Below are positions 1-8,489 of a DNA stretch of 20,033 nucleotides, in pieces. A model generated the notes under the pieces. That model worked only from the letters and a program-made list of their open reading frames with translations, did not search any database and was not told the origin of the DNA. The stretch comes from CAZFDT01 sp964518335 (GTDB lineage Bacteria; Planctomycetota; Phycisphaerae; Phycisphaerales; Phycisphaeraceae): assembly GCA_964518335.1 (NCBI GenBank), contig CAZFDT010000093.1, forward strand, positions 1 to 20,033, read 5' to 3'. Both the position numbers and the translations under genes were made by a program. Position 1 is the stretch's first letter. Each line of letters starts with the position of its first letter.

Positions 1-9
1 CCGGGGCCG

Positions 10-750
10 TTGAGACTCTCATACCAACTGGATCAGTTTTCGGGGAGCAGGCCAGCAGCACACGCCGCAACCGTCACCTACAGCGATGGAACTCTTAATC
101 AGGCCAACTGGTCCCCTCTGGTAACCAATATGGATCCGCCGGTCCCGTCCGTGTCGCAGGTGGGCTCTGGCGGCAACCTAGGCGAGTACGCGGAAGCCCG
201 AGTCAACTTCGGTGCAGATTCCGGTCCGGGCGGTGCGGGCACCGTACGCGTGTTCACCAGTTTCAGCGGCGCCACTTGGGATCCGTCAGTCCAGGGAGAC
301 ATTCTGAGCACGAGTTGGAGCATCGATCTGCTCAATCTCTCGGGGAATGTACCGGTCTTCTATTTTGCTTTGCGTCAGGGAAACATTGCCTATCGCAGCG
401 ACGGCGACTTCTTCTTCCCCCCGGCGCCACCCTTCAACGTCGATCCTGTGTGGACCACTTTCACCAAGACGGGCTTGGTGGCTACTGATTTCAGAGAGTT
501 CATCAACGACATTTCCGGAACCGTGGGCGGCAACGGTAATGATCCTTCCGTTTATCCCGATCTCTCGCCAGCCGGTGGCCCGATTGAGTTCGGCTACATC
601 TTCTTCAGTGGTGCCGGCGAGGGTGACCCTGACCGCTTCGTGGGCGTCGACAACTGGTCCGTCACACTCGATGTCGTCCCCGAGCCTGCGTCGCTGGCGT
701 TGATCGGCCTGGGCGGATTGCTCATGGTCTCGCGTCGTCGCACCCATTGA
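10..750 (+). CDS. PEP-CTERM sorted exported protein, 5' end uncertain
   Basis: An extracytoplasmic protein expected to be processed by an exosortase at its C-terminal sorting signal. The last 24 residues form a textbook PEP-CTERM tail: VPEP, a hydrophobic stretch (LALIGLGGLLMV) and a basic end (SRRRTH). The body is a Gly/Asn-rich beta-type domain that aligns with the next gene (shared SGATWDPSVQG and YSDGT/FSDGT...ANW), so the two are tandem paralogues of unknown function. The TTG at 10 is only the first possible start: the frame is open to the window edge. The residues before the AAHAA cleavage-like site lack the hydrophobic core of a signal peptide, unlike the paralogue, so the true start is either upstream of the window or the 5' end is damaged. 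Family assignment by the tail is firm; the start is not. Confidence 0.8.
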   Translation: MRLSYQLDQFSGSRPAAHAATVTYSDGTLNQANWSPLVTNMDPPVPSVSQVGSGGNLGEYAEARVNFGADSGPGGAGTVRVFTSFSGATWDPSVQGDILSTSWSIDLLNLSGNVPVFYFALRQGNIAYRSDGDFFFPPAPPFNVDPVWTTFTKTGLVATDFREFINDISGTVGGNGNDPSVYPDLSPAGGPIEFGYIFFSGAGEGDPDRFVGVDNWSVTLDVVPEPASLALIGLGGLLMVSRRRTH

Positions 751-770
751 CATCTTTTTGACACACCAAG

Positions 771-783
771 CGACATTATGTCG
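771..783. promoter_or_regulatory. Perfect 13-bp palindrome between the PEP-CTERM genes
   Basis: CGACAT-T-ATGTCG forms two exact 6-bp arms around one T, lying 18 bp before the preferred start at 802 and only 20 bp after the preceding stop codon. It follows a TTGACA at 758-763, but no -10 box sits at a normal distance. It could be a regulator site or a short mRNA hairpin near the ribosome binding site; it could also be chance. Confidence 0.3.
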
Positions 784-801
784 CAGAAAATGGAGAAACC
801 C

Positions 802-1530
802 ATGTTTCGCAACGTCGGATCAAGTCTCGCTGCAGTCGTTCTGGTCGCATCGCTCGCCGCCGCGGCACAAGCCGCCACGTTCAGCGATGGTACGTTCAAT
901 CCCGCCAACTGGAACAACGACGTCTATGCGTCCTCGTCGGTGTCAGCGACCCCCGTGGTGGCAGTCACTCAAGAGACGTCGGGTGGCAACCCCGGCAACT
1001 ATCGACGTATGGAGGTCACCTATCCAGGTGGTGGCACGATCTACCAGTTCCACGCATTGAGCGGTGCCACGTGGGATCCGTCCGTGCAAGGCGAAATTGA
1101 GGGGATCAATGCGTCGTTCGACCTGAACAAGTACGCGACCGATTCGCCCAATTTCTGGGTGGCCTTGCGTCAAGGCAACACCGTCTTCCGCCTGGAGACT
1201 GCCGTAGTTGCCAGCACGCTCAATACATGGCAGAACTTCAACTACACCAATCTGGTGCAAAATAGTTTCCGCGAGGGGATTGTCGGCATCAGTGGTAACG
1301 TCGGCTCCTTTGGCTTTGACGGCAATAACCATCCGAACTTCACGACCAGCGGCGGTCCAATTCAGTTCGGGTTCATGCTCATCAGTGGTGCAGGCGTGGG
1401 CTCTCCCGCTCGCATCGGCGGCATCGACAACTTCTCGCTCACGGTCATCCCTGAGCCGGCGTCGATGGCGCTGATGGGCCTCGGTACGCTCCTCATCGTC
1501 TCGCGGCGTCGTACGGCGACCAAGCACTGA
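802..1530 (+). CDS. PEP-CTERM sorted exported protein
   Basis: Second of two tandem PEP-CTERM paralogues (242 residues from this start). Start at ATG 802 is preferred because GGAG at 792-795 sits 6 nt upstream and the protein then begins with a standard signal peptide: MFR, a hydrophobic run (SLAAVVLVASLAAAA) and an AQA-A cleavage site. The in-frame ATG at 778 would add 8 polar residues and has no better ribosome site. The C-terminus carries IPEP, a hydrophobic helix (ASMALMGLGTLLIV) and SRRRTATKH, the exosortase sorting signal. The domain between shares ATFSDGT, ANW and SGATWDPSVQG with the upstream gene. It is probably made on the same transcript, which ends at the hairpin just downstream. 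Exported, attached to or released from the cell envelope; function unknown. Confidence 0.88.
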   Translation: MFRNVGSSLAAVVLVASLAAAAQAATFSDGTFNPANWNNDVYASSSVSATPVVAVTQETSGGNPGNYRRMEVTYPGGGTIYQFHALSGATWDPSVQGEIEGINASFDLNKYATDSPNFWVALRQGNTVFRLETAVVASTLNTWQNFNYTNLVQNSFREGIVGISGNVGSFGFDGNNHPNFTTSGGPIQFGFMLISGAGVGSPARIGGIDNFSLTVIPEPASMALMGLGTLLIVSRRRTATKH

Positions 1531-1565
1531 GCAGCGTATCCTGACTTGGATATGATTGAACACAC

Positions 1566-1605
1566 AGACCGGCCGAGTCCCGACAAGGGTCTCGGCCGGT
1601 CTTTT
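1566..1605 (+). terminator. Rho-independent terminator after the PEP-CTERM pair
   Basis: A 16-nt left arm (1566-1581) and right arm (1587-1602) pair along their length with one T/T mismatch around a GACAA loop, followed by a T tract (1602-1605). The core is ACCGGCCGAG / CTCGGCCGGT. It lies 36 nt after the second PEP-CTERM stop. It is nearly symmetrical, but its T tract favours + strand termination. Confidence 0.9.
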
Positions 1606-1625
1606 ACTCGGGACTGGAGATCGTC

Positions 1626-2915
1626 ATGACAGCAGCGAAAACCGCACCAACGCAGGGGGTTGGGCCGAGGCAGTCAGCGGGCGAGACACGCGCGGTGATC
1701 CAAGCCCGGATCGACGCGGTGGCCGCCGGCGGCGGGGGCGTGCTGCAGTTGTCTGCGGCCACGTTCGACCTCGACAACGCTCTGCACATGCGCACCGGCG
1801 TCACGCTGCGCGGTGAAGGCGAGGCGACGGTGCTGCGCCCGGTGGCCGGGCCGGCGACCATGCTGGCCCGCGACGTGGGTTACGGTATGGTCGAACTCTG
1901 GCTGGAGAATCCCGAGGGGTTCGACGTGGGCATGGGTATTGTCGTCGGGGACGACGGCGCCTTTGGCTACTACGAGACGGCCGCGACGATCGTCTGGCGG
2001 CGAGGCCAGCGCATCGGGCTGAGCACGCCGTGCGTCCACGACTACCGCCTGATCAAGCGGGCATGGGTGAAAGCGACGTCATCGGTGGTGTCCTTCGTGG
2101 ACGTGCGCAAGGCGGCGCTGGAGCAGGTGCTCATCACCGGCCCGGCCAAAGACCCGACGCCGATCAACGGCTGCCGCGGCGGCGGCGTGTACATGCTGCG
2201 CGCCGACGATGTGACGGTGCGCGATGTGACGGTGCGCGGCTTCCCCGGCGAGGGCGTGTCCTACCAGGCGTGCCGTCGCACGATCCTGCATCGCGTCACC
2301 ACTGAGGACAACGCCGGCAACGGCCTGCACCCCGGCAGCGGCGCACTGTCGTTTCGCATGAGCGACGTGGTCAGCCGCCGCAACCGCGGCTGCGGTGTGT
2401 TCTACTGCATGAACGTCCACTACGGCGTGCTCGAGGACGCCCTGATCGAGGACAACGGCGCCCAGGGCATCTCGATCGGCGACATGGACAGCGATCAGTT
2501 GATCCGCCGCTGCACGATCCGCCGCAACGGCGACAGCGGCATGGCGTGGCGCGAGGATGATCCTGTCGGGGCGGCGCATCGCGTGGCGGTGGTGGACTGC
2601 CGCCTGCAAGCCAACGCCCGAACGCGAGGCCCGCGCGCGGAGGTCTTCGTACCCACGCGCGTGGACGGTATCTACCTTGGCGGCTGCACAGTCGAGGCGA
2701 CCGATGGCGTCGCGCCGCTAAGTTCACTGGATCCGCAGACGCGGGTGTATGTCGCTGACAGTAAGGGCCTCGACGAACACGCCGCCATTGAGGGCGGACC
2801 TCGCCGGCCCGACCGCGAACAGCCGGACTGGCTGGCGCAACCGCCCGAGGGCACCGATCTGCACCTGCTCCACGCCGATGCGAAAGCCGCGCCGACCGTG
2901 GCGCATCAGGCCTGA
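1626..2915 (+). CDS. Right-handed parallel beta-helix protein (pectate-lyase-like fold)
   Basis: A 429-residue protein of the pectate-lyase-like beta-helix superfamily; such folds bind or cleave polysaccharides. Residues about 20-75 match the usual N-terminal cap (an IQARIDAVAAGGGG segment, then GVTLRGEG), and residues about 185-330 show short repeating turns with Asn/Gly/Asp and alternating hydrophobics (VTVRDVTVRGFPGEGV, IEDNGAQGISI, IRRNGDSGMAW) typical of beta-helix coils. ATG 1626 is supported by GGAG at 1616-1619, 6 nt upstream. No signal peptide is visible, which is odd for this fold: it may act in the cytoplasm, or the true N-terminus is elsewhere. The gene starts only 20 bp after the strong terminator, so its promoter is unclear; readthrough or a promoter inside the PEP-CTERM gene are options. 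Its stop overlaps the convergent PL8 gene by 10 bp. Enzymatic activity is not demonstrable from motifs. Confidence 0.85.
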   Translation: MTAAKTAPTQGVGPRQSAGETRAVIQARIDAVAAGGGGVLQLSAATFDLDNALHMRTGVTLRGEGEATVLRPVAGPATMLARDVGYGMVELWLENPEGFDVGMGIVVGDDGAFGYYETAATIVWRRGQRIGLSTPCVHDYRLIKRAWVKATSSVVSFVDVRKAALEQVLITGPAKDPTPINGCRGGGVYMLRADDVTVRDVTVRGFPGEGVSYQACRRTILHRVTTEDNAGNGLHPGSGALSFRMSDVVSRRNRGCGVFYCMNVHYGVLEDALIEDNGAQGISIGDMDSDQLIRRCTIRRNGDSGMAWREDDPVGAAHRVAVVDCRLQANARTRGPRAEVFVPTRVDGIYLGGCTVEATDGVAPLSSLDPQTRVYVADSKGLDEHAAIEGGPRRPDREQPDWLAQPPEGTDLHLLHADAKAAPTVAHQA

Positions 2916-4855
2916 GCGGCGGCGGGCGTCACCGATGCTCCGAACCATCGCCGCACGGTGAGCGTGAGGTTGCGTCGGCAATCGCGAATCTGGTGTGCGT
3001 CGCCGTCCTGCCGAAGAATCTCCATCGGCTTCTGCTGCCACCATGCACGGGCCTCGGGTTCGCTCTTGCCCGGAAGGTAAACGATGGCATAGCGTTGATC
3101 GCGCGGCTGCTTGCCGTGCGAGAGCAACGCGGTCCAGTACCAGCGGTGGTGCGTCGTCTGGTCGTCGGTCGTGGCATTGACATCCCGCCAGCAGCCGCTA
3201 CGTTGTTCGATGCGCACTTCGACGGCGGGCCGGTCAGGCAGGATGTAGCTGCAATCCGGGCCGCTGAGGATTTCATCCGTAACGGTTTGCACACTGCCCG
3301 CGCCGGGCGCTGCGGCGTCATCCAGCGGCATGTGGCGGATGATCGTCTGCACCTCCTGCTGCGGATCGTCGCAGGAAATGCTCGACCCCAGGGCCACGAT
3401 CGCATCGCCGAGGAAGAACCAGGTCTTGAACGCTTCGAGGGCTGCGCGATCGAGTCGAATGCATGTGAACAGCAGGCCGCAGCAGCCGACTTGGCCGTCG
3501 TCACTGACGGCGCCATCGGCATACCAGCTTTGTCCGCGGGTTTCGGCGGGGAGTTTGAAGGTGTCGGCGCGGGTGATGCCTGTGAGTCGTTCCCAGTCCA
3601 TGGTGGGGACAACGTGGTTGAGATACTCATCGCCACGATGGCGGATGACCATGTGCCCGTCGCTGATATGCCAGCCCTTGAGATTGGTGCGATTGATCCC
3701 GAAATAGAGCTTGTTCTTCTCGGTCGCCATCTTGATGCTGACCGACCAGTCCGCATGGCGCATCACGGCATGTTCGGCGTCAGGCCAGTAGCGCATGCCC
3801 ACCAGCGGCGGTGCGGTCTGCGTCGGCAGATCCGCGGCCAGCTCGCACATCAGCGGCCGCTTCGGCGGATTGCCCTGGTCGATCATCCAGCGACACGCCC
3901 TGCGCAGCTCAAGCCCGCGTGGCACGCGCGCCTCAGTCAGTAGAAGTGCAGCTTCGATAATGCCCGTCGCGGACTGCCGGCCTTCGCTTTCAGACACCGC
4001 ACGATCGATCAGGAACGGATCGATGCACGGGCCGACAATCGTCCACCGGACGAAGTCCAGAAGGAAGTTGACAGCGTTGTGCAGTGTCTGCTCGGCCATC
4101 TGCCACGGTGCTTCGCACAGCCCGTAGGCAAGCTCGGCCAGAGCGACAATATGGTGCTCGCCGTACGCAAGATTGACGCCGCAACCATGGAATGAATAGC
4201 TGTGATCCGGTCGGATGCCCTGGTGCGGGCTGATCGCCGACGCGCGATCGGCATAGCGGCACGCAAGCTCAACGTAAGCTGGATCGTTGGTGATGACACC
4301 GCAGCGGAAATAGGTGATCGCAGCCGACATCCCATTGCAGCCCGGATGCTCCAGCGGAATCTGATCGGTGAGATACTGCAGCGTCCGAGTCGCGTGTTCA
4401 CGCAGGTCATCACTGAACATCGCAGGGAAGGCGAGCAATAACCGACAGATCAAGTCGGGTGAACCGACCTGCCAGAACCACCAGTTGCCGGGGAATGCAC
4501 AGCCGGGATAGACATAGCGGCGCGTACACGCCCAGCCAAGGCTGAATCGTTCGGCCAACGCCGGATCATGATGCCACGGCGACGCGGGACTGCTCCATGC
4601 ACTGGCGAGAGTCTCCAGTGAATAGAACATGGTCCCCCCTCCGGAATAGAGTGGGCTGGAATCTGGATACGGATCGTGCCAACCGCCGTAACGTTCGTCG
4701 TCGCGGTCCAGGATCTGCTCGGCCATGAGACGATGAACCTCATCGACGTCCAGGGGTTTGGGCGTGTGAAGGCGGCGCAGGCGCTCGCGCATGAGATCGA
4801 ACGTGTCTGTATCGGCCGCAGGGATCGGCAAGGTCGGCAGCGTCGTGGTTGTCAT
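2906..4855 (-). CDS. Polysaccharide lyase family 8 (PL8)-like enzyme
   Basis: A 649-residue protein resembling PL8 (hyaluronate, chondroitin AC and xanthan lyases), which cleave uronic-acid polysaccharides by beta-elimination. Seen in order: an alpha-helical toroid domain with NWWFWQVGSP (residues 124-133, the PL8 NWW...IG/VG.P signature), CNG around Asn174 where PL8 has its catalytic Asn, and PDHSYSFHG with His223 followed by Tyr231-Gly, matching the catalytic His/Tyr segment. The beta-sandwich part has NLKGWHISDGH (391-401) and VPTMDWERLTG (416-426), very close to the PL8 NLKGW...DG and WPT.D..RL.GTT motifs, and ALGSSIS. The His-Tyr spacing is 8, against 9 in the pneumococcal hyaluronate lyase as I recall it. 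No signal peptide is seen, unusual for PL8. ATG overlaps the stop of the upstream VCBS gene as ATGA, implying translational coupling; last gene of the operon. Substrate unknown. Confidence 0.85.
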   Translation of the reverse strand: MTTTTLPTLPIPAADTDTFDLMRERLRRLHTPKPLDVDEVHRLMAEQILDRDDERYGGWHDPYPDSSPLYSGGGTMFYSLETLASAWSSPASPWHHDPALAERFSLGWACTRRYVYPGCAFPGNWWFWQVGSPDLICRLLLAFPAMFSDDLREHATRTLQYLTDQIPLEHPGCNGMSAAITYFRCGVITNDPAYVELACRYADRASAISPHQGIRPDHSYSFHGCGVNLAYGEHHIVALAELAYGLCEAPWQMAEQTLHNAVNFLLDFVRWTIVGPCIDPFLIDRAVSESEGRQSATGIIEAALLLTEARVPRGLELRRACRWMIDQGNPPKRPLMCELAADLPTQTAPPLVGMRYWPDAEHAVMRHADWSVSIKMATEKNKLYFGINRTNLKGWHISDGHMVIRHRGDEYLNHVVPTMDWERLTGITRADTFKLPAETRGQSWYADGAVSDDGQVGCCGLLFTCIRLDRAALEAFKTWFFLGDAIVALGSSISCDDPQQEVQTIIRHMPLDDAAAPGAGSVQTVTDEILSGPDCSYILPDRPAVEVRIEQRSGCWRDVNATTDDQTTHHRWYWTALLSHGKQPRDQRYAIVYLPGKSEPEARAWWQQKPMEILRQDGDAHQIRDCRRNLTLTVRRWFGASVTPAAAQA

Positions 4856-7800
4856 GGTGTTCGAGACCCGGTGGTGGTCAGCACGAGGCTGGGGCGCAGT
4901 GCCGGGTCAGGCCATCCCGGACCACAAACATGGAAGCCGTGGTTCGACACATAGTGGCCCGTGTAGTCGACGCGCACCAGCAGATCAAGGTGGCGGCGAC
5001 TCTGCTTCTGAGCTTCACGAATGGCATCGGTGATATCCCATGTCAGCACTGCGACGCGCGTGACGACAAACGCCGGCCTGGCAAAGCCGTGGAACTGGCC
5101 GCCCGATTCGAGCAGCGCGTCGGGCCATGTTTGACCCGCGCGTGATGTTGCCCATGTGGCTGTGGCTGGATCCCAGTTGCAATCGAGTCGATTGACAGAA
5201 ATAAGCTGCGTCATCGGCGGCAGCAGCGGGAGCGCGGCGGGTTGTTGATCGGCCTTGGCGTGCAGGACGAGCTCGGCTCGCTCCAATTGGCCGGAGGGCA
5301 GATTGTCAAACCGCAGAACAATGACTTTCTGATTCACCTGAGGCTTGCCGCCCCATGTTCCGGTCTGCGCACGCACCTCCAGCAGGGTGGCGCCGGCGGA
5401 AGTGGCCTGGTCGGGCTGTGCGGCGTCCAGCGTGACGGCGGCAACGGGAGCGACCCTCTCTTGATGCAGCTGAGGTGTCGCGGCTCGCACGACATTGCTC
5501 AGCGGCGAATGCGCATCCGCTGCAGTGGTCCGGGCCGCCAGCGACACCCATCGGCCTGAGGGGATGCCGCTCAACACCACCTGCTGCACTTGCCCCGGCT
5601 CGACGTTGAATGTGCCCTCGATGCCGGTCGTCAGCGTCTGCCAGTTGAGTGCGTTAACTTCGTCGCCGTCGCTCCAGCGGATGGCGTAACCCGCAGCACC
5701 TTGTGGGCGGGTCAAGGTTACGATCAACTCCTCGGCAGCGCCCGGCGCGATGGCCAGGTCGGTGACCGCGGGCGGAGCCGCGGCGCTGATTCCGCGAAAC
5801 AGGATGATGCCGTTGTCTGAATCGCTGTTGAGCAGATCCAGCACGCCGTCGCCATCGACATCGGCCACGGTGAAGTAGCGGTTTCGCTGGACGTACGTGA
5901 ACTTCGTCGAAGGCGGGCCGGCCTGCACCTCCTGCGGCCATTGCGGGCGATCGAACCGCATCTGCGTGTTCGCATCGTCCGAGATGTTCCGCACGACATA
6001 CAGAACGCCTTGCTGATGGCCTTCGAAGATCAGGTCGCGCTTGCCGTCACCGTCGAGATCAACCGCGGCGACGCCGCTCTGGTTGGCATAGTTCATGGCC
6101 CACGCGGCCTGTTCCGCCAGCGGGATGCCCTCGGCGTTGACGACCTGGATCGGCTCGCCGTAGCGCGGCTCATCGTCGGAACCGATGTTCGGGTACAGCC
6201 GATATCGCTTCTGCTGCGGGTAGATGCCCTTGCTTGTGGCGTAGCCCAGCAGCAGGTCGAGCTTGCCGTCGCCGTTCCAGTCGATCAGCACGGGGAAGCT
6301 GTAGAACATCTCGTTTCGCACACGATCGGAGATAGTGACCCACTCCTTGCCGTCGGCGGATACCTTGAGTTCATAGTGAAACCAGAGATCGTCGGCTTCA
6401 TGCCCCATGCGATGAATCTGTCCCATCCAACGGAATGGCGTGAAGAACTTGTACGCAAGCTCATCGCGATCCGAGAACTGAATGCGAATCTGCTTAAGTG
6501 CGGTGGGCTTCTCAAGCTCGATCTTCGCATCCTCGATGAAGTAGCCGAATGTCGTGGCCTTGAGTTCGGCATCGGTGTTGACGTTGCCCGGCGTGAGCAT
6601 GTTCAGCGGGTGCTGCACCTGGTACCACGGGACCTCTTCGGTGTGAATCTTGTCCACCTTGACGCCCGGATGCGTCTGGATGTCCAGCACGTTCGTGCCC
6701 GATCCGTCCATCGCCCGGAACTGCAGCACGTGCAGGAAGCTGTCGCGCATGTTGCCCATGCCGTTGCGGTCATTGCCCAGTCGGATGTACTTCACCGGGA
6801 AGGGCACGTTGACATCGACATCCTGCCAACCGGTCATGCGGTTGCTCTCGAAGGGGATGTCCAGCCGCTGCATCTTGCGGAAGGTCAGCCTGTCGGCCGC
6901 GAGATCGGTGAAGTAGAAGAGCTTGCCACCGACACTCATCGCGATGCGTCGTTGACCGCTGTTGTGATCGACAGCGACGGACATGGCACTGGCGAAGACT
7001 TCGTAGGGACGCTCCTCGTACGTGGGTGACACCATGGCCGGGTCGCCGTTGTAGTTGAGCCAGCCCGCGAATTCATAGGCGATGTCGCCAGGCGCCGTCG
7101 CCACGTTGCGGTACAGCGCGGTGCGCCGCAGTCCGAACTTGCAGTGGTGATCGCTCACGCCATGCAGGATCAGATCGCGCGAGCCGGGGGCGAACCAGTC
7201 CACGATCAGGGGCTGGACGCTGAAGTCCATGCGTGCGAAGTCGCGGCCGCGAAGCGTGGTGGGCTCGGCTGCGAATGTCGGCGTTCTGCCGCGCGGCAGC
7301 GTGTTGCGATACCAGCGGATGCTTCCGCGATCCTCGCCATCGAGGACGAGCAGGTCGTCGCCGCGGCCTTGGCCGGACATGTCCGCGAAGCGTGCCATCA
7401 CACCAGCGGGGATCGGCTTGCCCGACTGGTCGGTGACGGGCTGGCCCGCTTCGAGAACCACCGCGTTTGCATCGCCGGTCCGACGGAACCACATCACATG
7501 CGGTGGCGTGGGCCAATCCACGCGAAACGAGTTGGAACGATAGGGCGCCTCGGTGGTCACGAGGTCCGTGACCCCATCGCCATCCACGTCAAACATGACG
7601 GGATTCGGTGCGACGATCGGTGTGCCGTCGGCGGTGGTGAGTGCGACGCCCTCGTCATAGAAGGGTTGGGTTGCCGTGCCGGTGTTGAGATAGAGATACG
7701 CCCCGCGTGCCGGCGCCTGCTGCAGTGGCCCCTCGTGATCCGAGGCGGCGTCCGCTGCGCCGAGCTCCTTGGGTGGCTGCGCGAGGTGGCGACCCCATGC

Positions 7801-8478
7801 GCCCCATGTTTCGGCGAGACCACTGGCTTCCACCCCGGGAGCCTCAGCTTCAAAGCGGCAGATGATCAGGTCGAGCAGCCCGTTGCCGTTCCAGTCGGCA
7901 AAGGTGAACGTCACCACCTGGCGGGGGAAGATGCCAAGTTTCCAGAACATGCTTTCCGGCCCGGTGACGTAGCGCGCATTCTCGCGGAGCATCCTGTCGC
8001 TGCCGGGGAAGAACTGCGGGTGCTCGGTCCACAGACTCCAGAAGAATGGCGACTGCTCGGCGCCGAGGTTGGGCGCCAGGCGCAGTTGACCATCGTAGAA
8101 GATGGCGTCGCGCCTGCCGTCGCCGGTGAGGTCAGCATACGCTCGCGCGACGGTGTGCTCGATCGTCTGCGGGCCCGTCTCGGTGCTGTTGTAGGGCTCG
8201 AAGATGTCGTGCGAAAAGCGCGGATGTTCCGGCGTGCCAAGATTCAGATAGATGCCGCCGCGGCCGTTCGAGCCCGGCTCGTGCATGTAGAGGTCGGGCA
8301 GTCCATCCTGGTTCCAGTCAATCACGTCGAAGCCGCCGTCATAGTGGAACTGTGGGCCCGGAAGGCGCACGCCATGCGTGTCCAGCCTCAGCGGCAGCGG
8401 CGATTGTGCATCGGCGCTTGAAGCCCACACGCAGGCACACAGTCCCATGGCCATGGTGCTGAGAATTCTGTCTTTCAT
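4852..8478 (-). CDS. Large secreted FG-GAP/VCBS beta-propeller protein with C-terminal binding domains
   Basis: A secreted protein of about 1,208 residues. Numbering from the first Met at 8481, residues 1-26 are a signal peptide ending SSADA-Q. Calcium-loop FG-GAP/VCBS repeats appear at residues 55 (DWNQDGLPD), 117 (DLTGDGRRD), 196 (DWNGNGLLD), 298 (DVDGDGVTD), 734 (DWNGDGKLD), 808 (DLDGDGKRD) and 874 (DVDGDGVLD), indicating an integrin-alpha-like propeller. An insertion at about 550-720 resembles a discoidin/F5-8C carbohydrate-binding domain (ELKVSADGKEWVTIS). Residues about 905-1000 look fibronectin-III-like, and about 1010-1205 resemble the DNRLRE type (FDNLPSG..LERAELVLHA, then WDITDAI). 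I prefer the second of two adjacent Met codons (8478), 7 nt from AAGGA (8490-8486). It starts 11 nt after the preceding stop and ends in an ATGA overlap with PL8. Probable role: surface or extracellular glycan binding; no catalytic motif seen. Confidence 0.85.
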   Translation of the reverse strand: MKDRILSTMAMGLCACVWASSADAQSPLPLRLDTHGVRLPGPQFHYDGGFDVIDWNQDGLPDLYMHEPGSNGRGGIYLNLGTPEHPRFSHDIFEPYNSTETGPQTIEHTVARAYADLTGDGRRDAIFYDGQLRLAPNLGAEQSPFFWSLWTEHPQFFPGSDRMLRENARYVTGPESMFWKLGIFPRQVVTFTFADWNGNGLLDLIICRFEAEAPGVEASGLAETWGAWGRHLAQPPKELGAADAASDHEGPLQQAPARGAYLYLNTGTATQPFYDEGVALTTADGTPIVAPNPVMFDVDGDGVTDLVTTEAPYRSNSFRVDWPTPPHVMWFRRTGDANAVVLEAGQPVTDQSGKPIPAGVMARFADMSGQGRGDDLLVLDGEDRGSIRWYRNTLPRGRTPTFAAEPTTLRGRDFARMDFSVQPLIVDWFAPGSRDLILHGVSDHHCKFGLRRTALYRNVATAPGDIAYEFAGWLNYNGDPAMVSPTYEERPYEVFASAMSVAVDHNSGQRRIAMSVGGKLFYFTDLAADRLTFRKMQRLDIPFESNRMTGWQDVDVNVPFPVKYIRLGNDRNGMGNMRDSFLHVLQFRAMDGSGTNVLDIQTHPGVKVDKIHTEEVPWYQVQHPLNMLTPGNVNTDAELKATTFGYFIEDAKIELEKPTALKQIRIQFSDRDELAYKFFTPFRWMGQIHRMGHEADDLWFHYELKVSADGKEWVTISDRVRNEMFYSFPVLIDWNGDGKLDLLLGYATSKGIYPQQKRYRLYPNIGSDDEPRYGEPIQVVNAEGIPLAEQAAWAMNYANQSGVAAVDLDGDGKRDLIFEGHQQGVLYVVRNISDDANTQMRFDRPQWPQEVQAGPPSTKFTYVQRNRYFTVADVDGDGVLDLLNSDSDNGIILFRGISAAAPPAVTDLAIAPGAAEELIVTLTRPQGAAGYAIRWSDGDEVNALNWQTLTTGIEGTFNVEPGQVQQVVLSGIPSGRWVSLAARTTAADAHSPLSNVVRAATPQLHQERVAPVAAVTLDAAQPDQATSAGATLLEVRAQTGTWGGKPQVNQKVIVLRFDNLPSGQLERAELVLHAKADQQPAALPLLPPMTQLISVNRLDCNWDPATATWATSRAGQTWPDALLESGGQFHGFARPAFVVTRVAVLTWDITDAIREAQKQSRRHLDLLVRVDYTGHYVSNHGFHVCGPGWPDPALRPSLVLTTTGSRTP

Positions 8479-8489
8479 CATTCGATCCT

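Noticed and set aside
2993..3943. 316-residue open frame on the + strand
   Set aside because: Antisense to the beta-sandwich part of the PL8 gene; no recognisable features.
7144..8421. 425-residue open frame on the + strand (with a similar one at 5941-7029)
   Set aside because: Antisense to the VCBS protein with its repeated DxDxDGxxD loops; no domain features of its own.
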